From assembly GCF_002933465.1 (NCBI RefSeq), contig NZ_PSZE01000002.1:310001-374000 (forward strand): a DNA stretch of 64,000 bases. The letters run 5' to 3'. Below are positions 53,945 to 64,000 of the stretch, one piece after another (position 1 is the first letter of the stretch; every line of letters starts with the position of its first letter). The position numbers and the translations under genes are program-made. The notes under the pieces are model-generated. The model saw only the letters and a program-made list of their open reading frames with translations. It searched no databases and had not been told where the DNA came from. The DNA comes from Nocardia nova (GTDB taxonomy: Bacteria > Actinomycetota > Actinomycetes > Mycobacteriales > Mycobacteriaceae).

Positions 53945-54060
53945 GCATCCGGGGGCTCGCCGATACGAGGAAAGCCGGTGCAATTCCGGTGCGGTCGCGC
54001 CACTGTGACAGTCAGACCCTCCGGGCGGGCGGCCGTATCCGCTATGGGCGCGTCACCCGA
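53945..54060 (+). promoter_or_regulatory. Cobalamin (B12) riboswitch upstream of cobN
   Basis: The leader has the class-I cobalamin aptamer signature: GGAAAGCCGGTGCAATTCCGG (L/P3-P4 region around 53969-53989), then GCGGTCGCGCCACTGTGAC and the B12-box-like CAGTCAGACCC. The ribosome site GAGGAG (54058-54063) immediately follows, so coenzyme B12 should repress cobN by hiding it. Boundaries are approximate. Confidence 0.93.
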
Positions 54061-54068
54061 GGAGAATC

Positions 54069-57692
<3,624 letters not shown>

Positions 57693-57786
57693 GGCGGCCC
57701 GGTACGGCCGCTACGTCGGCGGGCGCACCGGATCCTGCGCCGCGCGGCGGATGTGCGGACGCGCGCGGCACCCCTACCGTGGGGTT

Positions 57787-58176
57787 ATGACCTGGAACGA
57801 ACTCGCACAGCAGAAGTACGTCCTGCTCACCACTTACAAGAAGGATGGCACGCCGGTCGGGGCCCCGGTCTGGGTGGCTCCCGACGGCGACCGGCTGGTG
57901 GTCTGGACGAATCCGAAGAGCTGGAAGGTGAAAAGGCTGCGCCGCAATGCCGCGGTGACAGTCCAGGCCTGCGATGCCCGCGGCCGCACGTCCGGATCGC
58001 CGGTGAGCGCCGGGACGGCGCGCATCCTCGATGCCGGCGGGACCGAACGGGTCCGCGATCTCATCGCCCGCAAATACGGCGTGATCGGCACGGTGCTGAT
58101 CCGCGGCCACAAGTTGATCTTCGGCAAGGATCGCTCGGTCGGGCTGGCGATCACCGCCGAACCGGCGGGGGAGTAG
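57787..58176 (+). CDS. F420-binding PNPOx-fold protein, paralogue 1
   Basis: A 129-aa split-barrel protein: KYVLLTTYKKDGTPVGAPVW, SWKVKRLRRNAAVTVQAC and the C-terminal RKYGVIGTVLIRG. This is the Rv1155/Rv2991-like family that binds F420. Its closest visible relative is the convergent gene 28 bp away. Substrate unknown. ATG 57787 is the only good start. Confidence 0.88.
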   Translation: MTWNELAQQKYVLLTTYKKDGTPVGAPVWVAPDGDRLVVWTNPKSWKVKRLRRNAAVTVQACDARGRTSGSPVSAGTARILDAGGTERVRDLIARKYGVIGTVLIRGHKLIFGKDRSVGLAITAEPAGE

Positions 58177-58204
58177 CCGCTGTCGATCGAGTGGGCCGAA
58201 CGGA

Positions 58205-58591
58205 TCAGGCTGGGGCAGCGGTGATTTCGATGCCGATCGTGCCCGTGCGGCCACGTCGCAGCACGCTACCGGTGACGATCAGCCATCCCATGAGCGAGTA
58301 CTTGCGTTTGATCAGCTGCCGGGTCCGGTCGCTGCCCTGCTCGTCGAGCACGCGCGCGGTGCCGCGCACGATTTCCCCGTGCGGCTTACCCGAGACGCTG
58401 CACGGCTGCAGGGTGACCTCCGGATTGCGCCGCACCCGCTTGACCTTCCAGGCGGCGGTCTCGGACCAGACGTACAATTTCGCATCGTCGAGCGCCGCCC
58501 AGACCGGGGTCGCGACCGGCGTGCCGTCCTTCTTGTAGGTGGTGAGCAGAACGTAGTTCGCGGTACCGGCGGGGCCGAAAGGATTGTCCAC
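58205..58591 (-). CDS. F420-binding PNPOx-fold protein, paralogue 2
   Basis: A 128-aa protein: NYVLLTTYKKDGTPVATPVW, AWKVKRVRRNPEVTLQPC, RKYSLMGWLIVTG. It is clearly a duplicate, in inverted orientation, of the gene at 57787. The GTG at 58591 is preferred; an upstream ATG at 58639 adds unlike residues. The two genes are tail to tail. Confidence 0.87.
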   Translation of the reverse strand: MDNPFGPAGTANYVLLTTYKKDGTPVATPVWAALDDAKLYVWSETAAWKVKRVRRNPEVTLQPCSVSGKPHGEIVRGTARVLDEQGSDRTRQLIKRKYSLMGWLIVTGSVLRRGRTGTIGIEITAAPA

Positions 58592-58714
58592 GACCGCCGA
58601 GCCTAATCGGTCGAGCCGGAGGCGGCAGCCGAGCGTCACCGCGCCGGCTTCCCGATCCGGCTCCCCGATCCGGCTCCGGATGGCACCGGCTGATCGCCCG
58701 GTGCCAGGAGTGAA

Positions 58715-59482
58715 TTATGCCGTGTGCGTGAGGATTCGGGGACCCGCGTCGGTGATGGCGACCGTATGTTCGGAATGCGCCGTGCGTGACCCGTCGGCGG
58801 AACGGATCGTCCATCCGTCCGGATCGGTGATGATGCGGTCGGTGGTGCGGGCGAACCAGGGTTCGATCGCGATGGTCAGGCCGGGAACGAGCCGCATGCC
58901 GCGTCCGGCGCGCCCCGCGTTGGGAATGTGTGGATCCTCGTGCATGGTGCGGCCGAGCCCGTGGCCGCCGAATTCGGTGTTGACGGGGTAGCCGTGCCGC
59001 CGCGCGACCGCCGCGATGGCCGCGGAGATGTCGCCGAGCCGCCCTCCCGGCCGGGCAGCCTCGACGGCGGCGGCCAAGGCCTCCTCGGTCGCGGCGACCA
59101 GCCGGGCGTCTTCGGGGTCGGCGGTGCCGACGATGGTGCTGACCGCGGCATCGGCGACCCAGCCGTCGACCGAGACCGCCAGATCCATGGTCAGCACATC
59201 ACCGTCGCGCAACCGGTAGTCGTAGGGCAGGCCGTGCAGGACCGCATCGTTGACCGACAGGCAGACGGTGTTGCGGAACGGGCCGCGCCCGAACGAGGGT
59301 GCGTAGTCCCAGTAGCACGACACCGCCCCTCGTTCCCGAATGCGCTGGCGCACATGCTTTTCCAGATCGAGCAGATTCACTCCGACCTCGGCCCGCTCCC
59401 GCAGCTCCGCGAGCACGTGGGCGACGAAGCGTCCGGCCACGCCCATCTGCTCGATCTCGGCGGCTGTCTTCAGTTCGACCAC
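58715..59482 (-). CDS. map: Methionine aminopeptidase, type I (paralogue under XRE control)
   Basis: A 255-aa MetAP. Metal ligands: Asp in LTMDLAVSVDGWVADAA (two Asp), His in GHGLGRTMHED, Glu in IAIEPWF and Glu in SEHTVAI. It removes N-terminal Met from new proteins. It lacks the N-terminal SH3-like tail of the larger type Ic enzymes. It is divergent from a small XRE gene; two copies of GGTAT-N4-ATACC lie between, so unlike a housekeeping map this one seems to be regulated. Confidence 0.93.
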   Translation of the reverse strand: MVELKTAAEIEQMGVAGRFVAHVLAELRERAEVGVNLLDLEKHVRQRIRERGAVSCYWDYAPSFGRGPFRNTVCLSVNDAVLHGLPYDYRLRDGDVLTMDLAVSVDGWVADAAVSTIVGTADPEDARLVAATEEALAAAVEAARPGGRLGDISAAIAAVARRHGYPVNTEFGGHGLGRTMHEDPHIPNAGRAGRGMRLVPGLTIAIEPWFARTTDRIITDPDGWTIRSADGSRTAHSEHTVAITDAGPRILTHTA

Positions 59483-59498
59483 GAAACCTCCTGGTATT

Positions 59499-59541
59499 GG
59501 TATTTATATACCAACTCTAACCGTAGCGGTATTTGAATACC
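59499..59541. promoter_or_regulatory. Two GGTAT-N4-ATACC operators in the map/XRE promoter region
   Basis: Site 1 is 59499-59512 and site 2 is 59528-59541, both perfect 5-bp inverted repeats with a 4-bp spacer, centres 29 bp apart. They fill the 76-bp gap between the divergent genes and overlap the likely promoters. Site 1 has an extra half-site (GGTAT at 59493). Confidence 0.7.
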
Positions 59542-59558
59542 AGCTCTATGCTGATGCC

Positions 59559-59822
59559 ATGGTCCGACTTCCGCTGACCCCGGCCCAGGTGGAGGCCGGT
59601 CGCCGCCTGGGAGCGCATCTACGCGCGGTCCGGGGTGATCGCGACCTCGCGGAGATCGCCCGGGCGGCCGGCATCTCACCGGAAACGCTGCGCAAGATCG
59701 AATCCGGCCGGCTGCCCAGCCCGGCATTCGGCACCGTCGTCGGCCTCTCCGGGGCGCTCGGAATTCCGCTGCAGGAGTTGGCCGAAGTGTGGCAGTCCGC
59801 CCGCCTCAGCGCCTCGGCCTGA
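59559..59822 (+). CDS. XRE family (HTH_3) transcriptional regulator
   Basis: An 87-aa protein made almost only of a Cro/C1-type HTH: RRLGAHLRAVRGDRDLAEIARAAGISPETLRKIESGRLPSPAFGTVVGLSGALGIPL. There is no sensor domain. ATG 59559 is the start that keeps the first helix. It is the obvious ligand for the two palindromes upstream and probably represses itself and map. Confidence 0.9.
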   Translation: MVRLPLTPAQVEAGRRLGAHLRAVRGDRDLAEIARAAGISPETLRKIESGRLPSPAFGTVVGLSGALGIPLQELAEVWQSARLSASA

Positions 59823-59828
59823 CGGTAA

Positions 59829-60476
59829 CTAGGCGTTCTGCGCGCGGAACAGGGGAAGGGTCGCGTCGGCGATCGCCTCCGGGGAGGGGAGCGCGGCCCG
59901 TGTCTCCGGTGGGCTCATCCGCGACTGGAGTGCTCGCTGGTGGGCCGCACCCACGAGCAACAGTGCGGCGGTGCGTGGTTCGGTGACGATGCAGTGGCGG
60001 GCCGTCAGATGCCCGATCACCACATCCAGGGCGCGGTGCGGGCCCAGATCGAAGTCGCGGCTGCGTTCGGAGTAGGCCGCGCGCAATTCGGCGTCGGATT
60101 CGATCGCCGCCATGACGGGTAGTGCGGCACGGAAGAAGCCCTCCAGTACGGTCACCAGGCGCACGAGATCGCCTCGCAGATCGGCGGATTCGGCCTCGTC
60201 CGCCGAATGGGACGGGTCGGCGAGCATATCCTTCAGTGGCCGCAGGTGATGCTGGATCACCGCCTGGAGCAGCCCGGTGCGATCGCCGAAGTGGTAGAAG
60301 ATGCTCGACTCGGCGACGCCTGCGCGAGTGGCGACTTCCTTGGTGGTGAGCCGCGCGACTCCGGAACTCGTGAGGACTTCCTGTGCGGCCGCGATGACGG
60401 CCTCTCGCACTCCGCTGCGCGGCCGCCCACGAGTGCGTGCGGGCGGTTCGATGTTCTGGGCGTGCTGGCGGGGCAC
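59829..60476 (-). CDS. TetR family transcriptional regulator
   Basis: A 215-aa TetR protein: RGRPRSGVREAVIAAAQEVL, then LTTKEVATRAGVAESSIFYHFGDRTGLLQAVI. The GTG at 60476 is chosen; the ATG 60545 extension crosses the 31-bp palindrome and is unlikely. Divergent from a Ddn-like gene. Six bp separate its stop from the XRE gene's stop (convergent). Confidence 0.88.
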   Translation of the reverse strand: MPRQHAQNIEPPARTRGRPRSGVREAVIAAAQEVLTSSGVARLTTKEVATRAGVAESSIFYHFGDRTGLLQAVIQHHLRPLKDMLADPSHSADEAESADLRGDLVRLVTVLEGFFRAALPVMAAIESDAELRAAYSERSRDFDLGPHRALDVVIGHLTARHCIVTEPRTAALLLVGAAHQRALQSRMSPPETRAALPSPEAIADATLPLFRAQNA

Positions 60477-60525
60477 CGCGTCTTCCTTCCGATCGGTCGT
60501 GCTCTTGCAGTATGCCGCAACCCGT

Positions 60526-60556
60526 CGTATTTTCTGAGTAGGCACTCGAAAATACG
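60526..60556. promoter_or_regulatory. Putative TetR operator (CGTATTTTC ... GAAAATACG)
   Basis: Perfect 9-bp arms (60526-60534 and 60548-60556) with an inner GAGT/ACTC pair. It lies between the divergent TetR and Ddn-like genes, 17 bp before the latter's ATG. Confidence 0.65.
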
Positions 60557-60572
60557 GATCGGAGCTGTCGAC

Positions 60573-61079
60573 ATGTCCACTCCCAGCACACCTCGATCAG
60601 GCGGCACCGCGACGGGCGAGTCGGCGGGCCGTGGCCGGTTGCGCATGCAGACGGCGGTCGACGCCGTTCTGCGCGCACTGTTGCGGTCGCCGCTGCATCG
60701 CCTGCTCAGCACGAAATTGATGATCGTCACCGTGGTCGGGCGCAAAACCGGCCGCGTCTACGCCAATCCGGTCGGTTACGCCGAATCCGACGGCGCACTG
60801 CTGGTCGGCACCGCGGCGGGCTGGCGGCGCAATCTGCGGTCGGGCGAACCGGTGCGGATCACCTGGCGCGGCCGGGAGCGGCTCGCGGACTGGGAGGTGA
60901 TCTCCGGCGAGCACGAGATCGCCGAGCCCTACCGCATCATCCTCACCCAGAACCCGACGCACGGCCGCTTCGCCGGTATCAGCCTCGATGCGCACGGCAA
61001 TGTCGACCGGGAACAACTGCGGGCCGCCCTCGGCCGCGGCACGGTGGTCGTGCGGCTGCGGCCGCGATCGATGCGCTGA
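60573..61079 (+). CDS. Deazaflavin (F420)-dependent nitroreductase family protein (Ddn-like)
   Basis: A 168-aa protein of the Ddn/FDOR-A type. The family pattern is seen in [42 protein letters not shown], and the C-terminal [17 protein letters not shown]. It probably uses F420H2 to reduce quinone-like or nitro compounds. The N-terminal 25 residues are disordered. It is under the control of the divergent TetR, judged by the palindrome at 60526. Confidence 0.88.
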   Translation: MSTPSTPRSGGTATGESAGRGRLRMQTAVDAVLRALLRSPLHRLLSTKLMIVTVVGRKTGRVYANPVGYAESDGALLVGTAAGWRRNLRSGEPVRITWRGRERLADWEVISGEHEIAEPYRIILTQNPTHGRFAGISLDAHGNVDREQLRAALGRGTVVVRLRPRSMR

Positions 61080-61097
61080 GTGCGGGTCACACCGCGT

Positions 61098-62540
61098 TCA
61101 GGTGGCCTGGCTGACCGAGGACATGTGGAAGTCGGGGATTCGCATCGGCGGCATGGCCGTGCGGGTGAACCAGTCCTTCCATTCGCGTGGCAGCGTGATC
61201 TCGGTGGCGCCGACCTCGGTGGCGCGGCGCAGCAGATCCAGCGGGCTCTCGTTGAAACGGAAGTTGTTGACCGCGGCGGTGACCGCGCCGTCCTCCACCA
61301 GATACACCCCGTCGCGGGTCAGGCCGGTCTGCAACAGCGTGGCCGGATCGACTTCGCGGATGTACCACAGGCAGGTCAGCAACAGCCCGCGCTCGGTGGC
61401 GGCGATCATCTGCTCGAGGGTGCGATCCGTCCCGCCGCTCAGCAGCAGATTCTCACCGGCCACCGTGACGGGAGCGTCGTACTGCGCGGCCACGGCGCGC
61501 GGATAGACCAACGACTCGATCACCCCCTCGCGCAGCCAGTCGACGCGGCCGGCCGACAAGCCGTTGTCGAAGATCGAGGAGGTCTCCGACGAGGCGGCGG
61601 TCGCGACGAACGGCCGGTACTCCAAACCGGGGGTAGTCGGATCCGAGTACAACGTCAGCGGCAGGTCGGTGAGCCGCTCGCCGATGCGGGTGCCGCCGGC
61701 CCGGGCGAACGCGGTGTGCCCCTCGTGGGCGCCGCGCCCGTCCATCGACCACAGCATCGGAATCAGCAGATCGGCGACCGCCGAGGGCGGCAGCAGGGTG
61801 GGGTAACGACCGGCCGGCAGCTCGACCCGGCGGGCACACCAGTCCAGGCGCCGGCTCAGCTCGGCCAGCAGTGCAGTGACGCCGATATCGGTGAAATCGG
61901 CGGTCGGCGCGCCTACCCAGGCGCTCGCGGGATCGGCGTCTCCGCCGCGTTTGCCGTTGATCTCGATGGATCCGGTGGGCTCGGTCCACCGGCGGCGGAT
62001 GCCGGTGGACGTGCCCAGCCAGGTGGTGTGCAGCTGATGATGGGCGAAACCGTAGAGCCGGTCGGCGCCGGCGAACCCGACCGCGAGTTCACCGGCGAGA
62101 CCGGTGAACACCTCGATGCCGGTTTCGCGCACGGGGCCGGCCCACTCCGAATCCGGGTGCGCGCCCGCGGTTTGCGGGGCCAGCAGCGGCATCGCGTCCG
62201 CGGCGGGTTCCGCGGTGCGAGCCGCCTCTTCCGCGCTGCGCACCACGGCCTCGATCTCGGCGGGATCCACGCTCGTGGACCCGACACTGCCCACCCGCGC
62301 CGCGCGCGGGCCCTCGCGCAGGATCGACACCACCGCCCAGGACCGTGACACCGACGATCCGTTGGTGGTCATGGAATTGCCGGCCCAGCGCAGCGAGGCC
62401 TCGGACGCGTCGGTGACGATGACGATCGTCTCGTCCGCGCGCGCGACGGCCAGCGCCCGCTCCACGACCTGTGCGCCGTGCATCATCGTCACCGACCGGC
62501 CTCCCGCGTTGTGTGCCAATTCCGAATTGCGGCCGGTCAT
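61098..62540 (-). CDS. tldE: TldE/PmbA family metalloprotease-like subunit
   Basis: A 480-aa TldE/PmbA protein, with no HExxxH, as expected for the non-catalytic partner. Motifs: [57 protein letters not shown] and the C-terminal [19 protein letters not shown]...[13 protein letters not shown]. With TldD it forms a protease complex known for processing microcin/CcdA in E. coli. ATG 62540 has AGGAGG 4 nt upstream. It is joined to tldD through two micro-ORFs. Confidence 0.93.
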   Translation of the reverse strand: MTGRNSELAHNAGGRSVTMMHGAQVVERALAVARADETIVIVTDASEASLRWAGNSMTTNGSSVSRSWAVVSILREGPRAARVGSVGSTSVDPAEIEAVVRSAEEAARTAEPAADAMPLLAPQTAGAHPDSEWAGPVRETGIEVFTGLAGELAVGFAGADRLYGFAHHQLHTTWLGTSTGIRRRWTEPTGSIEINGKRGGDADPASAWVGAPTADFTDIGVTALLAELSRRLDWCARRVELPAGRYPTLLPPSAVADLLIPMLWSMDGRGAHEGHTAFARAGGTRIGERLTDLPLTLYSDPTTPGLEYRPFVATAASSETSSIFDNGLSAGRVDWLREGVIESLVYPRAVAAQYDAPVTVAGENLLLSGGTDRTLEQMIAATERGLLLTCLWYIREVDPATLLQTGLTRDGVYLVEDGAVTAAVNNFRFNESPLDLLRRATEVGATEITLPREWKDWFTRTAMPPMRIPDFHMSSVSQAT

Positions 62541-62611
62541 CCCGCCTCCTGTGTCGTGCGGGACACCCGCACCCGGGAGGCCCGGTGAGTGGCTGCGCGA
62601 GTGTTACTCAC
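62537..62611 (-). other. 24-codon micro-ORF, second of two, ending at tldE start
   Basis: The GTG (62611-62609) overlaps the stop of the preceding micro-ORF (GTGA); the stop (62537-62539) overlaps the tldE ATG (ATGA). AGGAGG stands 4 nt before the GTG. Peptide: SNTRAATHRASRV-type basic sequence ending TQEAG. Not claimed as a functional protein. Confidence 0.4.
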
Positions 62612-62690
62612 CCCGCCTCCTGTGTCTTGCGGGACACCCGCACCCGGGAGGCCCGGTGAGTGGCTGCGCGAGTGTTACTCACCCCGCCTC
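62541..62690. repeat. 71-bp direct repeat, two full copies plus a partial third, between tldD and tldE
   Basis: CCCGCCTCCT... starts at 62541, 62612 and 62683 (period 71). Copies 1 and 2 differ at one base (GTC to CTT context at about 62555/62626). Each full copy carries, on the minus strand, an AGGAGG ribosome site and a stop/start overlap, so the duplication preserves translational coupling. Confidence 0.92.
62608..62682 (-). other. 24-codon micro-ORF, first of two, starting at the tldD stop
   Basis: GTG (62682-62680) overlaps the tldD stop (TGA, 62681-62679) as GTGA. It runs 24 codons to TGA (62610-62608), which overlaps the next GTG. Sequence is almost identical to the second micro-ORF, as it lies in the other repeat copy. 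The C-terminal residues QEAG repeat the end of TldD. Confidence 0.4.
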
Positions 62691-64000
62691 CTGGCGGGTG
62701 TTGAGGATGTTCACTCCGCGCACCAGCACCGACGGGCACCCGTGCGACACCGCCGCGACCTGGCCCGGCTGGGCCTTACCGCAGTTGAACGCCCCGCCCA
62801 GCACCCAGGTCGACGGGCCGCCCACGGCTTCCAACGCGCCCCAGAAGTCGGTGGTGGTGGCCTGGTAGGCGACGTCGCGCAGCTGTCCGGCCAACTCCCC
62901 GTTGCGAATCCGGAAGAAGCGCTGCCCGGTGAACTGGAAGTTGTAGCGCTGCATGTCGATCGACCAGGACCGGTCGCCCACGATGTAGATCCCGTCCTCG
63001 ACGCGCGAGATCAGCTCGGCGGTGCTGGTATCGGACTCCGGATCGGGCTGCAGCGACACGTTGGCCATGCGCTGGATGGGCACGTGATGGGCGGAGTCGG
63101 CGTAGGAGCAGCCGTTGGACCGAGGCACCCCGAGACGAGGCGCGAAGACGCGGTCGAGCTGATAGCCGACCAGGATGCCCTCGCGCACCAGATCCCAGCG
63201 CTGCCCGGCCACCCCCTCGTCGTCGTAGCCGACCGTCGCGAGGCCGTACTCCTGGGTTCGGTCGCCGGTGACGTGCATGATCGGGGTGCCGTAGCGCAGC
63301 GTCCCCAGCTTGTCGGGGGTGGCGAAGGAGGTTCCGGCGTAAGCCGATTCGTAGCCGATCGCGCGATCGTATTCGGTGGCGTGACCGATGGATTCGTGAA
63401 TCGTCAGCCACAGATTGGTCGGGTCGATCACCAGGTCGGTGGGGCCCGGCGTCACCGACGGCGCGGCGACCTTCTCGGCCAGCCACTGCGGCATCCGTGC
63501 CAGTTCCTCGTTCCAGTCCCAGACGCCGTCGGCGCCGGTGACGTATTCCCAGCCGCGCCCGGCCGGGGCGGCGAGGGTCCGCATGGTTTCGAAACCACCC
63601 GTCGCGGCGTCGATGGTGATCGCCTCGAGTTGCGGATGCAGTCGCACCCGCTGCTGAGTGATCGTGGAACCCGCAGTGTCGGCGTAGTAGGTCTGCTCCT
63701 TGACCTGCAGCACCGATGCCGTCACGTGATCGATGCCCGCGGCCGAGGACAGGCGCTGCGAATAGTCCTGCAGCAGCGCGACCTTCTCCGGCGTCGGCAC
63801 GGTGAACGGGTCCACCTGGTAGGGCGAGACCCAGTTCGCGTCGCGGTAGACCGGTTCGCCGGCGAGTTCGACCCGCTCGCGGTTGAGCGCCCGCAGCGTC
63901 GCCGCGACGGTGACCGCGCGCTGGGCCACCGCCACGGCGGTCGCGGGTGTCAGCTCGCAGTGCGAGGCGAAACCCCAGGTGCCGTCGACGATCACGCGGA
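62679..64000 (-). CDS. tldD: TldD family metalloprotease, 5' end outside window
   Basis: At least 438 codons of TldD; the frame is still open at the window edge. The zinc motif HESIGHATEYDR (HExxxH) is present, with the later CSYADSAHHVP and NVSLQPDP segments and GDRSWSIDMQRYNFQFTGQRFFRI. It is the catalytic partner of TldE downstream. The stop is in GTGA with the first of two micro-ORFs leading to tldE. The ATG at 63995 is only the first in the window; full-length TldD is about 500 aa. Confidence 0.93.
   Translation of the reverse strand, partial: RVIVDGTWGFASHCELTPATAVAVAQRAVTVAATLRALNRERVELAGEPVYRDANWVSPYQVDPFTVPTPEKVALLQDYSQRLSSAAGIDHVTASVLQVKEQTYYADTAGSTITQQRVRLHPQLEAITIDAATGGFETMRTLAAPAGRGWEYVTGADGVWDWNEELARMPQWLAEKVAAPSVTPGPTDLVIDPTNLWLTIHESIGHATEYDRAIGYESAYAGTSFATPDKLGTLRYGTPIMHVTGDRTQEYGLATVGYDDEGVAGQRWDLVREGILVGYQLDRVFAPRLGVPRSNGCSYADSAHHVPIQRMANVSLQPDPESDTSTAELISRVEDGIYIVGDRSWSIDMQRYNFQFTGQRFFRIRNGELAGQLRDVAYQATTTDFWGALEAVGGPSTWVLGGAFNCGKAQPGQVAAVSHGCPSVLVRGVNILNTRQEAG

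Overview
The window reads as a high-G+C mycolic-acid actinomycete, most likely Nocardia. The gene order from about 8.1 to 25.3 kb (dop, pup, prcB, prcA, pafA, pafB, pafC, tatA, tatC, helY, a DUF4333 protein, a 5'-3' exonuclease, pepE, an F420-dependent reductase like Rv2074, a DprE2-like SDR, cobL) follows the Mycobacterium tuberculosis Rv2112c-Rv2072c region. The genus call is an inference from this synteny and from recall, not from a search.

Layout. 0-2.1 kb: 3' end of an NRPS gene (end of an A domain, PCP, thioesterase), a 47-codon micro-ORF and a DUF6875-like protein, all joined by ATGA overlaps. 2.2-8.1 kb: a NUDIX hydrolase, the pxpABC 5-oxoprolinase operon, a remnant of a FAD monooxygenase with its TetR, an ArsC-like reductase, an NTF2-like protein and a TetR. 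8.2-21.6 kb: the Pup-proteasome genes (Pup, depupylase, ligase, 20S alpha and beta), the PafBC DNA-damage activator, a ketopantoate-reductase-like gene, TatAC, HelY and DUF4333. 21.9-26.9 kb: exonuclease, PepE, Rv2074-like reductase, DprE2-like SDR, a 24-bp minisatellite, CobL.

26.9-48.0 kb is an accessory stretch lying between cobL and cobK. It holds an epimerase, a two-component system, a small glycosyltransferase locus, a CqsA-like autoinducer synthase with a divergent TetR, several regulator/enzyme pairs with clear palindromic operators, and, from 39.7 to 47.3 kb, a concentration of broken gene pieces (SDR, FAD enzyme, endonuclease/exonuclease/phosphatase, transposase, guaA 3' end, alpha/beta hydrolase, HAD).

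48.1-57.7 kb resumes the cobalamin pathway: cobK (apparent CTG start), cobIJ fusion, cobH, cobG, a tandem pair of small membrane proteins, and a cobalamin riboswitch controlling cobN. cobM is not in the window. 57.8-64 kb: an inverted pair of F420-type PNPOx paralogues, a methionine aminopeptidase paralogue divergent from an XRE regulator with two operators, a TetR/Ddn-like pair, and tldE-tldD, the last cut by the window edge.

The most noteworthy items are the CqsA-like synthase; three operons whose gene junctions are bridged by micro-ORFs with back-to-back stop/start overlaps (NRPS-DUF6875, pafB-pafC, tldD-tldE); two MerR-type promoter/operators with no MerR gene nearby; the MetAP/XRE module; and the split cob locus. 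No tRNA, rRNA, CRISPR array or intact insertion sequence was recognised.
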